Shown piece after piece: positions 54,208 through 63,727 of a DNA stretch of 64,000 bases. Source of the DNA: Gemmata massiliana (GTDB taxonomy: Bacteria > Planctomycetota > Planctomycetia > Gemmatales > Gemmataceae); assembly GCF_901538265.1 (NCBI RefSeq), contig NZ_LR593886.1:8081738-8145737 (forward strand), in the 5' to 3' direction. A model generated the notes under the pieces. The model was given only the letters and a program-made list of their open reading frames with translations, did no database searches and was not told the origin of the DNA. The position numbers and the translations under genes were made by a program. Every line of letters starts with the position of its first letter. Within the stretch, counting starts at the first letter, position 1.

Positions 54208-54837
54208 ATGTCCGACCGTCCCCTGCTGACCGATCGCCAGGAAGCGATCTACAACTTCATCCGCAAGCACATTGAGGACAAGGGCTTCCCGCCCGCGATC
54301 CGCGACATCTGCACCGAGTTCGGCATCTCGTCGCCGAACGGCGTCATGTGCCACTTGAAGGCGCTGCAATCGAAAGGATACATCCAGCGCATCCAAAAGG
54401 GAGAGAACTCGGTCAAGGCGCAGGCGCGCGGGATCACGATCCCCGGCGTCACGTCCGGCGGGTTCAGCCTCCCGCTCGTCGGCGTGGTCGCGGCCGGCCG
54501 CGCGATTGAAACGACCGAACAAGACGACCGGTTGGAAATGCGCGACCTGTTCGGCAGCGACGACCTGTTCGTCGTGAAGGTCCGCGGCACCTCGATGATC
54601 GATGGCCACATTGCCGACGGCGACTTCGTCGTGATCCGCAAGAAGGAAACGTGCGAGAACGGCGAGAAGGTGGTCGCGATGGTCGAGAAAGCGATGACGC
54701 TGAAGAAATACTACAAGAAGAAGAACGAGATCCAGCTTCACCCGATGAACAGCACGATGGAGCCGATCATCGTGGACCCGTCCCGCGAAGACATTCGCAT
54801 CCTGGGCGTGCTGGCCGGCGTCATCCGGAAGTGTTGA
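54208..54837 (+). CDS. lexA: LexA repressor
   Basis: 209 residues. Helix-turn-helix N-terminus (LTDRQEAIYNFIRKHIEDKG and ICTEFGISSPNGVMCHLKAL), cleavage site Ala96-Gly97 in VVAAGRAI, catalytic Ser129 in GTSM and Lys166 in MTLKKYY. All self-cleavage residues are present. LexA represses DNA-damage genes and is inactivated by RecA-stimulated autocleavage. The recognition helix differs from E. coli, so the planctomycete operator likely differs; I could not identify an SOS box upstream. Divergent from trpD. Confidence 0.95.
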   Translation: MSDRPLLTDRQEAIYNFIRKHIEDKGFPPAIRDICTEFGISSPNGVMCHLKALQSKGYIQRIQKGENSVKAQARGITIPGVTSGGFSLPLVGVVAAGRAIETTEQDDRLEMRDLFGSDDLFVVKVRGTSMIDGHIADGDFVVIRKKETCENGEKVVAMVEKAMTLKKYYKKKNEIQLHPMNSTMEPIIVDPSREDIRILGVLAGVIRKC

Positions 54838-54906
54838 ACCGCTCCGGCGGAGTGCAGTGAGTGAACGACCGCACGAAAGCGGGTCACGACTGGTGGCCCG
54901 CTTCCG

Positions 54907-55635
54907 TCATTGTCCCTTTTTTGGCTTCGGCTGCGTTTTGTTGCCCGAAGTCTTGGGAGCTTTCGGCGCGCGGCTCTCGAAGATCCGCGACACCTTCACG
55001 GCGAACCCCGGCAGCACGGTTCCACCATCCAGTTCGTCGTTCACACCAAGTGTCTTCTTGCGCTTCGGGTTCCCCTTCGGGTACACATCCACTTCTTTCC
55101 GCTCGGGGTCCACGAACCACACGAGCTTCACGCCCGCTTTCGCGTACTCCGCGAGCTTGATCTCCATTTCGCGCTGCGTGTTGCTCGGGCTGAGCACCTC
55201 CACCGCGAGGTCCGGCGGCACCTCCAGGAACGCACCAGCGGGGTTCTCGATCTCGTTCGGGTCGTCCACGCTGTCCCAGCGGATGAACGAGACGTCGGGT
55301 ACGCGAACCAAATCGAGTTTGAATCGAATTAGCCCCTGAGCACCGGCTACGAGTCCGAGATTGTGCGTTTCAAGAAACGCCAAGAGGAGGTAGATGATCC
55401 GCGCGCCAATCGCATCGTCTCGGAAGCCCATCGTTTTCTCCACGAGAATTCCGTCGACGAGTTCGCACCCTCGGTCACCGGTAATGGAGCCGTCGAGTAA
55501 GTCCTGCACGGTTGCGGTACCCGGTGCGGGAAACGACAGAATGCGCGATTCGGGGATGTGGCCGATCCGCTTCTGGACGTCGGCGATCGTGGGGAACTTG
55601 GTCTTCGGCGTGGTTCTCGCAGTGGAAGCGGGCAT
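54907..55635 (-). CDS. Uma2 family (DUF820) restriction-like endonuclease
   Basis: 242 residues. PD-(D/E)xK fold: LVDGILVEKTMGF, RVPDVSFIRWD, DLAVEVLSPSNTQREMEIKL (ExL) and YAKAGVKLVWFVDPE, then a basic Lys/Pro tail (KKTLGVNDEL to PKPKKGQ). The ATG at 55635 follows AGGAGAGCGCGA. Uma2 genes are numerous in Gemmata and cyanobacteria; activity is mostly untested. Confidence 0.88.
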   Translation of the reverse strand: MPASTARTTPKTKFPTIADVQKRIGHIPESRILSFPAPGTATVQDLLDGSITGDRGCELVDGILVEKTMGFRDDAIGARIIYLLLAFLETHNLGLVAGAQGLIRFKLDLVRVPDVSFIRWDSVDDPNEIENPAGAFLEVPPDLAVEVLSPSNTQREMEIKLAEYAKAGVKLVWFVDPERKEVDVYPKGNPKRKKTLGVNDELDGGTVLPGFAVKVSRIFESRAPKAPKTSGNKTQPKPKKGQ

Positions 55636-55810
55636 TCGCGCTCTCCTGTGGGTCGTTGGCATTGTGACGCAAGGCCCCATTCGTCACAACCTCAAGGGGC
55701 ACTCATTTCTTCAGGGTTCAGCGGTGTAAGGGAAAATTGGTGGCGGGCGAGCGAGCAGAATTTCGCATTGAGTGTGGACAGCCGTAACCACACAAGCGGG
55801 TTCGTTGACT

Positions 55811-56146
55811 ATGCCTGCGATGCTTCACAACGGTCAGTGGCACCTCTACAGCGCGGAAAAGGACTTCGAGCCGCTCAAGCTGCCGCCCGGTTTCCCGCCT
55901 CTCATCCCGTTACCGGGCGCCCGACCGCGTGTCTCGCGGTTCGTTGGTGTGTGGCTCAATCTGGCGACCGGGCGCGGCGGCGGAGTTCCCGCGATGGACG
56001 AGGAAGGTGCCCTGCGGCTCGCACGCGAAGAGATCCTCAAACAACCGCCGGCCGAACGAGTCGCGGCCCTGCCCCAGGATTGCCGCGCGCACGTTGGTCC
56101 GGCGGTAACGGTGTCTGACGACTCGGGTTGTGCGATCGTGAGGTGA
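55811..56146 (+). CDS. small hypothetical protein
   Basis: 111 residues with a Pro-rich front part (LKLPPGFPPLIPLPG) and a helical acidic part (DEEGALRLAREEILKQ). An upstream ATG at 55772 is also in frame. No family recognised. Coding is probable from composition but support is limited. Confidence 0.45.
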   Translation: MPAMLHNGQWHLYSAEKDFEPLKLPPGFPPLIPLPGARPRVSRFVGVWLNLATGRGGGVPAMDEEGALRLAREEILKQPPAERVAALPQDCRAHVGPAVTVSDDSGCAIVR

Positions 56147-56187
56147 GTGACTCGACCGGCGTGAACGTTAGACGAGACTGCCGGATT

Positions 56188-56259
56188 CCACTCGTTCGTT
56201 GGCACTCGTGGTTCGCCTGAATGTTTCTTGGCGAACCACGAGTGCCAACGAACGGGTGG
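56188..56259. terminator. 30-base hairpin, family copy 2
   Basis: Arms 56188-56217 and 56230-56259 pair completely with one G-U. Four positions of the left arm differ from copy 1; three are matched by compensating changes in the right arm and the fourth makes the G-U pair. Between convergent genes, so a bidirectional terminator is plausible. Confidence 0.78.
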
Positions 56260-56279
56260 AACACATGCCCGCGGTGTGG

Positions 56280-58454
56280 TCACTTCCCCGTCAGTTCTTT
56301 GACGAGCGGCGCGGCCGGGTACAGTTTGCGGAGCGCCTCCAGTACAGCCTTCGAGTGAACCGCGATGTGCCGGGCCTGCACGTCGGTGTACACGAAGTTC
56401 CGCACCAACCCGTGCCGGTTGCGGTCGAAGTTGATGCCGACCAGTTCGCCCGCGCGGTTCAGGACCGGGCTGCCGGAGTTGCCGCCGATCGTGTCCGCGG
56501 TGCTCACGAAGTTGAAGGGCGTTTTGAGGTCGAGTTTGTCCTTACCCTCCAGCCACCGCTTCGGCAGGTCGAACGGTTCCTTGCCGTCCAGCTTCGCGGC
56601 CTTCTCGAACGCCTCGCCGAAGGTCGTGTGGAAGTTCAGTTTCTCGCCACCGACCTCGTACCCACGCACGGTGCCGAACGCCAGGCGCAGCGTGAACGTC
56701 GCGTCCGGCGCGACCGAGTTGCCGTAGGTCAGGAACCGCACGCCGGAGAGCGCCGCATACGCCTGGCGCTCCGGTTCTTCGATCTCGTTCTCGTACTGAG
56801 TGCGCAGTTTGCGCGATTCGGCGTCCACGGACTTCGCCAGAACGATGAGCGGATCTTTGCTCGCGTCGATGGCCTCCTTCCCGCCATCGACTAACTTCTT
56901 CCGCTCGGCCGGATCGAGGAGCTTCGTCCCCGCAATCAGTTCCTCGGCACGCGCGGCCGGGTTCTTCCCCGCGAGAACGATCTTCACGAGTGCATGCTCG
57001 CCCCCGAGGTTCTCCGCCATGAACGTGAGCGACACGGTGAGTTTCGCGCGCTCCAGCTCCGGGTAAATCGGCGCCGGGCTGAAGAGCTGGTACTTGAGCG
57101 ATTCGAGGTTGGAGTCGCGGTACTCGCGGAGCCGGTCGGCCGACTTCTTCGGTAGCTCGTCGCCCATCCGCACGCAGTGCCGGGCGGTGCCAAACAGCGG
57201 CGAGAAGAATGCGTGCCCGGTTTCGACCAGCCCGTGCTCTTTCTCGACCCCGGGGAGCTTCACCTGCCCGGCCTCGATCTTCGCGAGCGCGTCGAGCGCG
57301 TCATCGAACGCGCCCCGCCACTTCGGGTCGCCCGGGCCTTCGCCCCGAAAGGCCCGCTGCTTGTACACTGCGGCGCTCTCAACGAGCCCGCGCTCGGACT
57401 TCTGCTTCTGCTCCATGATCTTCGGATCGAGCAACCCCTGGAGTTGCCCACTGAACGCCTTGCGCGCGTTCGCGACGCTGTGCAAATCGGTAGCAGCTTG
57501 CCGCGCGTTCTCGCCGCTCTGCTCGCTGTACTGTTTCAGCGCCGCTTCTAGCGTGCGCAAGCGGTACAGCGTGTAGGGCAGCGTGTGATCGCGGCGGTGC
57601 TTGAGGCGTGCGAGTGTTTCGAGGCGCTGGGTGGTTCCGGGGTGGCCGGTCACGAACACCAGATCGCCGCCCGCGGGTCCGGTTTCGCTCCACTTGAAGA
57701 AGTTCGGCGTCTTCGCCGGCGCGCCGTTCTCGTAAGCGCGGAAGAACGCGATATCGAGATTCATGCGCGGGTACTCGAAGTTGTCGACGTCCCCGCCGAA
57801 GCTCGCGATCTGCCGCTCCGGGGCGAACACGAGGCGCACGTCGGTGTACTTCTTGTACCGGTACAGGTGGTACAGTCCGCCGTTGTAGAGCGTGACCACG
57901 TCCGACCGCAGCCCGGTCTTGTCGAGCGAGTCCTTCTCAATCTTGCCCATCACCGCGCGCCGGGCGGCGAACGCTTCCGCGCCAGTCATGTTCGGCTTCA
58001 CGGCGGCGTTCACCTCGCCCGTCACATCAACGATTTCCTGGAGCACGTTGATTTCCTGGTCCGGGCACTTCAGTTCTTTCTCGCGCGTATCGGCGTAGAA
58101 GCCGTCGTGCAAGAAGTCCTGGCCCGCTTTGCTGAGCTTCTGCAAGGAGTCCGCCGCGACGTGGTGGTTCGTGACGAACAGCCCCTCCGCCGACACGAAC
58201 CCGCCCGAACCGCCGCTGTTGAGGCGCACCGACCCGAGCATCGCGTTCTTTACCCACGCATCGGTGAGGTCGAACTGGTGCGAGTCCTTGAGGTGCTGCT
58301 TGGGCGGGTCGTTGAGCAACCACATCCCTTCGTCCGAAACCGCCGGCATGGTCCAGACTCCGACGAGTGCGAGTGCGAGAATGAGAGGAAGAATCCTATT
58401 TGTGCCGCGGGCTGACCGAACAGCCTTTCCGCGGAAGAACGCGAGGTCGCTCAT
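56280..58454 (-). CDS. S46 family dipeptidyl-peptidase-like serine protease
   Basis: 724 residues. Signal peptide ILPLILALALVGVWTMPAVS. Chymotrypsin-like triad of S46: LFVTNHHVA (His about 97-98), GGDVDNFEYPRMNLDIAFFR (Asp) and GGNSGSPVLNRAG (Ser, about residue 660). S46 (DPP7/DPP11 type) removes dipeptides from the N-terminus in the periplasm. All catalytic residues present. Monocistronic, bounded by hairpins at both ends. Confidence 0.92.
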   Translation of the reverse strand: MSDLAFFRGKAVRSARGTNRILPLILALALVGVWTMPAVSDEGMWLLNDPPKQHLKDSHQFDLTDAWVKNAMLGSVRLNSGGSGGFVSAEGLFVTNHHVAADSLQKLSKAGQDFLHDGFYADTREKELKCPDQEINVLQEIVDVTGEVNAAVKPNMTGAEAFAARRAVMGKIEKDSLDKTGLRSDVVTLYNGGLYHLYRYKKYTDVRLVFAPERQIASFGGDVDNFEYPRMNLDIAFFRAYENGAPAKTPNFFKWSETGPAGGDLVFVTGHPGTTQRLETLARLKHRRDHTLPYTLYRLRTLEAALKQYSEQSGENARQAATDLHSVANARKAFSGQLQGLLDPKIMEQKQKSERGLVESAAVYKQRAFRGEGPGDPKWRGAFDDALDALAKIEAGQVKLPGVEKEHGLVETGHAFFSPLFGTARHCVRMGDELPKKSADRLREYRDSNLESLKYQLFSPAPIYPELERAKLTVSLTFMAENLGGEHALVKIVLAGKNPAARAEELIAGTKLLDPAERKKLVDGGKEAIDASKDPLIVLAKSVDAESRKLRTQYENEIEEPERQAYAALSGVRFLTYGNSVAPDATFTLRLAFGTVRGYEVGGEKLNFHTTFGEAFEKAAKLDGKEPFDLPKRWLEGKDKLDLKTPFNFVSTADTIGGNSGSPVLNRAGELVGINFDRNRHGLVRNFVYTDVQARHIAVHSKAVLEALRKLYPAAPLVKELTGK

Positions 58455-58566
58455 CGGGAACTGCCCCTGGGACGCGAGTGTCACACGACAGGACAAGAAC
58501 ACGGGGGATAGTGTACGGCGGCGCGAGACACTTCGCGACACCGGAAAGTGCGGGCTATAAACGCCC

Positions 58567-58631
58567 ACCCGCCCCGTGGCCGTCGCGGTTCGCCAAAGAC
58601 AATGGCGAACCGCGACGGCCACGGGGCGGGT
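58567..58631. terminator. 28-base perfect hairpin, family copy 3
   Basis: Arms 58567-58594 and 58604-58631 are exact reverse complements with a nine-base loop; the inner half matches copies 1 and 2 (GTCGCGGTTCGCC), the outer half is changed in both arms. It lies 19 bases after the RND stop, so it ends that transcript. Confidence 0.78.
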
Positions 58632-58649
58632 AGAGGCTCATCCCGATCC

Positions 58650-61600
58650 TTACGCCGTGTGCGGCGGAACCGGCGCCTCCGCCTTGGCCGGCTCGTGCGC
58701 CGGTGCGGGCGCGTGAGCCTTGCCACCGCGGAAGCGTTCGATCAGGTTGTAGAACACCGGCGTGAAGAAGATCCCGAACACCGTCACGCCCAGCATCCCG
58801 CTGAACACCGCGGTGCCGAGCGCCTTCCGCATTTCGGCCCCTGCACCCTCACCGACCAGCAGCGGAACCACACCGAGGATGAACGCGAAGCTGGTCATCA
58901 GAATGGGCCGCAGGCGCTGGGTCGCTGCTTCGACGGCCGCCTCGAACCGCGGCATCCCAGCCTCGCGCTTCTGCTTCGCGAACTCCACGATGAGGATCGC
59001 GTTCTTGGTCGCGAGACCGACCAGCACGACTAGTCCGATCTGACTGAACACGTTCAAGTCCTGGAACGTCACCAGTAGCCCGATCACGGCGCACAGGAGG
59101 CACATCGGCACGATCAGCACGATCGCGAGCGGCAGCAGCCAGCTCTCGTACAGCGCGGCCAGTACCAGGAACGCCACCAGCACGCTGAGGCCGAACACCA
59201 GGAGCGTGGTGTCGCCGCGGAACTCGAACACACCGGACAGCCCGACCTTCGTGTTGGCGGCCTGCTTCTGCTGGTACGCCATGTCCGTCCACTCGTAGCT
59301 CAGGCCCGGCGGTAGGTCGCGCTTCGCGAGTTTCTCCATCTTCTCGATCGCCTGCCCCGACGAGATCAGGAACGGGATCGTGATCCCGTTCAGGTCGGCG
59401 GACGGGTACATCTGGTACCGGTTGACCTTGGTCGGCCCCTGGTACGGTTCCGTTTTGATGAGCCCCGCGATCGGGATCATCTCGCCGTTCGCCCCGCGCA
59501 CCTTGATCTTGTTCAGATCCTCGACCGACCGGCGGAACGGCCCGTCGGCCTGCACGGTCACCTGCCAGTTCCGGTTGTCGAGCGTGATGTCGTTGACGTA
59601 GACCTGCCCCATGTACGACTGGAGCGCGTCGTTAACGGCACTGACCGACACGCCCATCTGCTGCACGCGGTCGCGGTCCACCGTGAGGAACACCTGCGGG
59701 TTGTTCGACCGGTACGAGCTGAACGCCGCCGGGATGCCTTCCGCCGGGTTCTTGCTCGCTTCCCCGGCCAGTGCCCACGTCATCCCTTCGAGCGCTTCCG
59801 ACCCCAAGTTCCCGCGGTCCTGGATCTGCATTTTGAACCCGCCGGCGTTCCCCAGTCCCAGGATCGGCGGCGCGCCGAACGCGGTAGCCGTACCACCGCG
59901 GATCTTCTCGAACTTCGCGTTCAGCTCGCGCATGATGTCGTCCGCGTGGCGCCCCTTGCGCTGCTCGAACGGCTTCAAGCAGACGTAAATACCGCCGTTG
60001 TTCGAGACGTTCGCGCTGGAGAAGATCGAGTAGCCGCTGATCTGCACCGTGTTGGCCACGCCGTCGGTCGAGAGGCACGCATCGGCCACTTCCTTCATCA
60101 CCGCGTCGGTGCGCTCCACGGCGTCACCGGGAGGGAGTTCCAGGTTCACGACCAGGTACCCCTGGTCCTGCTGCGGGATGAACCCGCCGGGCACCGTGCG
60201 GAACCCCATATACGCCAGCCCCAACAACCCGGCGTACACCACCAGCACCACGACCGTGAGCCGGATCAGCCAACCGATCGAGCTCCCGTACAACTTCGTC
60301 CCGCGGTCGAACGTCCAGTTGAACCCGCGGAACAACCACCACCCGAACAGGTAGAACAGCGCCTTATCGATCCAGTCCTTCCCCCCGTGGTGGTCCCGCA
60401 ACAGGATCGGGCACAGCGCCGGGCTGAGCGTGAGCGAGTTGAACGCCGAAATCACCGTGCTGACCGCGATCGTCACCGCGAACTGCTTGAAGAACTGCCC
60501 GGTCAGCCCGGGGATGACCGCGGCCGGGACGAACACGGCACACAGCACGAGTGACACGCCGATAATCGCCATGCCCACTTCGGACATGGCTTTTCTGGTC
60601 GCGTCGAGAGGCGTAAGCCCTCGCGCGATGTGGAACTCGACCGCCTCGACCACCACGATCGCGTCGTCCACCACGATCCCGATCGCGAGCACCATACCGA
60701 AGAGCGTGAGGTTGTTGATCGAGTATCCGAGCGCGAACATGACCGCGAGCGTGCCCACCAGCGACACCGGTACCGCGATCATCGGGATGAGGGCCGCGCG
60801 CCAGTTCTGGAGGAACAGCAGCACCACGATGAACACGAGGACGATCGCCTCGAACAGTGTTTTCACCACCTCCTGCACGCTCGCACGCACGAAGTCCGTC
60901 GGGTCATAAACGATGTCGTACTCGATGCCGTCCGGCCAGTCCGCAGAGTTGCGCAACTCCTTCATCTTCTCCTTGATCGCGGTCGCGGTGCTGAAGGCGT
61001 TCCCCCCCGGGAGTTGGAACACCGGGAGCCCGACCGAGGGGCGGTTGTTCAGCGCGCTGGAGGAGTCGTAGGCCTTCGCCCCGAGTTCGACGCGGGCCAC
61101 GTCGCGCAACCGCACCAGGGCCTCGCCCTTCGCCCCGGTCTTCACCACGATGTCCTTGAACTGCTGCTCGGTCTTCAACCGGCCCAACGTGTTCACCACG
61201 AGTTGCCGCGCCTGCCCGCGCGGGACCGGCGGGAGGCCGATCTGTCCGGCCGCGACCTGCACGTTCTGCTTGCGGATCGCGTCCACCACCTCGGACGGCA
61301 CGAGATTCACATCGGTCATCTTGTCCGGGTCCAGCCATACGCGCATCGAGTAATCGCGGTTCCCGAACATGAACACGTCGCCGACCCCGTCGATGCGCGC
61401 GAGTTCGTCTTTCACCGCGAGGTTCGAGTGCCGGCTCACGGCCAGTTGCTGCTCGAAGATCTCGGCGTCCGACTTCGCCTCCTTCGTCGCGAACATGTTC
61501 ACCACGAGCAGGATCGCGGTGGACTGTTTCTTGGTCACGACCCCGAGCCGGCGCACCTCTTCGGGCAGTTGCGGCAGGGCCACGTTCACCCGGTTCTGCA

Positions 61601-61916
61601 CCAGAACCTGGGCCATGTCCGGGTTCGTGCCGTGCTTGAACGTAATAATGAGCCGCATGGCGCCGTCGTTGGTCGCCTGCGACTCCATGTACATCATCCC
61701 CTCGACGCCGTTGACCTGCTGCTCCAGGGGGGCGGCCACGGTCTCGGACAGCGTGCGCGCGTCGGCCCCGGGGTAGTTCGCGGTGACCACGACTTGGGGC
61801 GGGACGACTTCCGGGTACTGCGCGATCGGGAGCTGAGTGAGCGCGAGTATCCCCGCGAGCGTAATCAGCACCGAGAGCACCGCGGCGAAAACCGGTCGCG
61901 TGATAAAAAACTGCAT
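58650..61916 (-). CDS. RND efflux pump permease (AcrB/MexB type)
   Basis: 1088 residues. HAE1-type RND: N-terminal FFITRPVFAAVLSVLITLAG, GIVVDDAIVVVEAVEFH with the proton-relay Asp pair (about 403-408 in this chain), FVPAAVIPGLTGQFFKQFAV, and TM10-12 with LVGLATKNAILIVEFAKQKR (conserved Lys). It exports drugs or other amphiphiles using proton flow. Start ATG 61916 preceded by TTG 61922; Shine-Dalgarno is weak. Downstream of its adaptor; no TolC-type gene in the window. Confidence 0.95.
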   Translation of the reverse strand: MQFFITRPVFAAVLSVLITLAGILALTQLPIAQYPEVVPPQVVVTANYPGADARTLSETVAAPLEQQVNGVEGMMYMESQATNDGAMRLIITFKHGTNPDMAQVLVQNRVNVALPQLPEEVRRLGVVTKKQSTAILLVVNMFATKEAKSDAEIFEQQLAVSRHSNLAVKDELARIDGVGDVFMFGNRDYSMRVWLDPDKMTDVNLVPSEVVDAIRKQNVQVAAGQIGLPPVPRGQARQLVVNTLGRLKTEQQFKDIVVKTGAKGEALVRLRDVARVELGAKAYDSSSALNNRPSVGLPVFQLPGGNAFSTATAIKEKMKELRNSADWPDGIEYDIVYDPTDFVRASVQEVVKTLFEAIVLVFIVVLLFLQNWRAALIPMIAVPVSLVGTLAVMFALGYSINNLTLFGMVLAIGIVVDDAIVVVEAVEFHIARGLTPLDATRKAMSEVGMAIIGVSLVLCAVFVPAAVIPGLTGQFFKQFAVTIAVSTVISAFNSLTLSPALCPILLRDHHGGKDWIDKALFYLFGWWLFRGFNWTFDRGTKLYGSSIGWLIRLTVVVLVVYAGLLGLAYMGFRTVPGGFIPQQDQGYLVVNLELPPGDAVERTDAVMKEVADACLSTDGVANTVQISGYSIFSSANVSNNGGIYVCLKPFEQRKGRHADDIMRELNAKFEKIRGGTATAFGAPPILGLGNAGGFKMQIQDRGNLGSEALEGMTWALAGEASKNPAEGIPAAFSSYRSNNPQVFLTVDRDRVQQMGVSVSAVNDALQSYMGQVYVNDITLDNRNWQVTVQADGPFRRSVEDLNKIKVRGANGEMIPIAGLIKTEPYQGPTKVNRYQMYPSADLNGITIPFLISSGQAIEKMEKLAKRDLPPGLSYEWTDMAYQQKQAANTKVGLSGVFEFRGDTTLLVFGLSVLVAFLVLAALYESWLLPLAIVLIVPMCLLCAVIGLLVTFQDLNVFSQIGLVVLVGLATKNAILIVEFAKQKREAGMPRFEAAVEAATQRLRPILMTSFAFILGVVPLLVGEGAGAEMRKALGTAVFSGMLGVTVFGIFFTPVFYNLIERFRGGKAHAPAPAHEPAKAEAPVPPHTA

Positions 61917-62026
61917 GAGCAATGGGCCGGGTCAGAGTTCGCGAATCGGAACAGCAAGTGACAGACGACACCGAGGCCCGGGCGGGACCGGGCCGGCGCG
62001 CACACGTTGTCACTCGACACGATTGG

Positions 62027-63265
62027 TTATTTCACTGTGACGGGCACGCCGGGGCGCACGCGCAGGAGGTTGTCGGCCACGACCGTATCGGACTCGTCCA
62101 GCCCGCTCGTTGCGGACGCGGACGCCCGCCGGTTCACTTCCACGAGCCCGTTGAACGCCTCGCCCGGCTCGACCTCGCGGAGTTGAGCCTTCCCCTCCAC
62201 GACCACGTAAACGTACTGTTTCCGCTGTTGGCTGAAGATCACGGACTCCGGTATCGCCAGAACTTCGCGGGGGTTACCGGCCGAAACCCGCACCTGCACC
62301 GATGACCCGTCGAGGAGCGGGGGCACGCGCTCTTTACCCGGCACGGCCGGGGGGAGCGGGTTCGCGAACTCGGCGCGAATGGTCCGCGTGCCCGTTTCGC
62401 GCTCGATCCGGACGTCGGCGTAATTGACGGTACTGTTGTGGACCCGGTCGTTCGGGTCACTGACGTAGTCCTTCTCGTTCTTGAGCTTGATCGTCACCCC
62501 AATTTTCTCGGGTGTGGCGATGGCGCCCGCCCGGATGCGTTCCGTGTACCAGAGGGACGTGAGTTCGTCCACTTCCCACAAGCAGTAGATTGGTGTAACC
62601 GGGTACACGGAAACTAGTTCCGTTTTGTAAGCGTCGACCAGTGCCCCGGACGCTACGGGCATCACGAACGTCTGGCTCACGCGCCCCGTCGTCGGGGCGT
62701 AGATGGTGCAGTATTTGAGGTTCTCTTCGGCCTTCGTCAGCGCCGACTCGTTCGCGATCTTCGTGGCCTTCGAGACGTCCAGTTGCGCCTCGGACACCTT
62801 CACGCTTGCCGCGGCCTTGTCCAGTTCGGTCTTGGACCCGACCCCGGTATTGATTTGTTGTGTGATGCGGGCGTGCTCGGCCTTGTCGCGCTCGATTTGC
62901 GCCGTCCAGTTCGCGATGTCGGCCTTCGCCTTCGAGATGTCGGCTTTGGCCTTCTCCACGTCGGCCATGTAGAGCACTGGGTCGATCCGGAACAGGACCG
63001 TTTTGCCCTCTTCGACGTAGTCGCCGTCCTTGAACTCGCGCGTGAGCACGCGCCCGGTCACTTGCGGGAGCACCTTCACCGGGTCTTTCGTAACCAGGCG
63101 CCCGGTAAACTCTTTCGTCGGATTGAGCCGCGTCAGTTTCGGGCGAACGGTCGCGACCGTCGGCGGCTCGGGCGGGGGCGGCTCGCCCGGCCCCTTCCCG
63201 CACCCGATAGTCGTCACGACGGCAGCGCCCAAAACCGCAATTGAAAACGCACGCGAAAACCGCAT
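62027..63265 (-). CDS. RND periplasmic adaptor lipoprotein (AcrA/MexA type)
   Basis: 412 residues. Lipobox LGAAVVTTIGC. Domains: lipoyl halves (VLPQVTGRVLTREFKDGDYV and APTTGRVSQTF), helical hairpin (ADISKAKADIANWTAQIERD onward), beta-barrel and membrane-proximal domain (VRPGVPVTVK at the end). Links the RND permease to an outer-membrane channel. First of a two-gene operon with the RND permease 110 bases downstream. A Pro-rich stretch (GPGEPPPPEPP) follows the lipid anchor. Confidence 0.93.
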   Translation of the reverse strand: MRFSRAFSIAVLGAAVVTTIGCGKGPGEPPPPEPPTVATVRPKLTRLNPTKEFTGRLVTKDPVKVLPQVTGRVLTREFKDGDYVEEGKTVLFRIDPVLYMADVEKAKADISKAKADIANWTAQIERDKAEHARITQQINTGVGSKTELDKAAASVKVSEAQLDVSKATKIANESALTKAEENLKYCTIYAPTTGRVSQTFVMPVASGALVDAYKTELVSVYPVTPIYCLWEVDELTSLWYTERIRAGAIATPEKIGVTIKLKNEKDYVSDPNDRVHNSTVNYADVRIERETGTRTIRAEFANPLPPAVPGKERVPPLLDGSSVQVRVSAGNPREVLAIPESVIFSQQRKQYVYVVVEGKAQLREVEPGEAFNGLVEVNRRASASATSGLDESDTVVADNLLRVRPGVPVTVK

Positions 63266-63727
63266 TGATCGCTCCGTGCGACGTTGAATACGAGAAGTGT
63301 TAATAAATAGTGGGGACGACCGGGCGATCTAACAGTCTCCGAGGAAACCTCGAATTCCGCTGGATGGCACCACGAACCCGGGCCTTTGTCAATGTCCGTA
63401 GCCGGGCGAAATGTGTGAAGCTTGTGCGGTGGAAGACAGATCTGGAGCGGCGCGGCGTAGACCGAGAGTCGGTTCCCCGAAAATGGGTGCGGGCTCATTG
63501 CGGCGCTACACGACGACTCGGTTGCGTTGCGCGAAGGGCGGTCCGAACACACCGGCAAATGAAGTGGAAATTTTTGACAGGATTTGTGGACCGAACGCGA
63601 TTGAGAAGCCGTGCCGGATCGAATGAGGCTCCGGCCACCCGCACGTGTTGCCCCGTGAATTTTGTCGAAGACGCTGCACTCGATCTCGCTATCACCCCGC
63701 GCGCGTACTCGCGGGGGGCAGTTGCGC
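63266..63727. other. 460-base gene-free region
   Basis: Upstream of the adaptor gene. No credible coding frame, tRNA or strong repeat is visible. An AT-rich run (TTAATAAATAGTGG at 63300) may be part of the adaptor promoter. Confidence 0.4.

Noticed and set aside
63310..63727. Open frame of 164 codons upstream of the adaptor
   Set aside because: Arg-rich composition, no ribosome binding site and overlap with the truncated sensor gene on the other strand; treated as non-coding.
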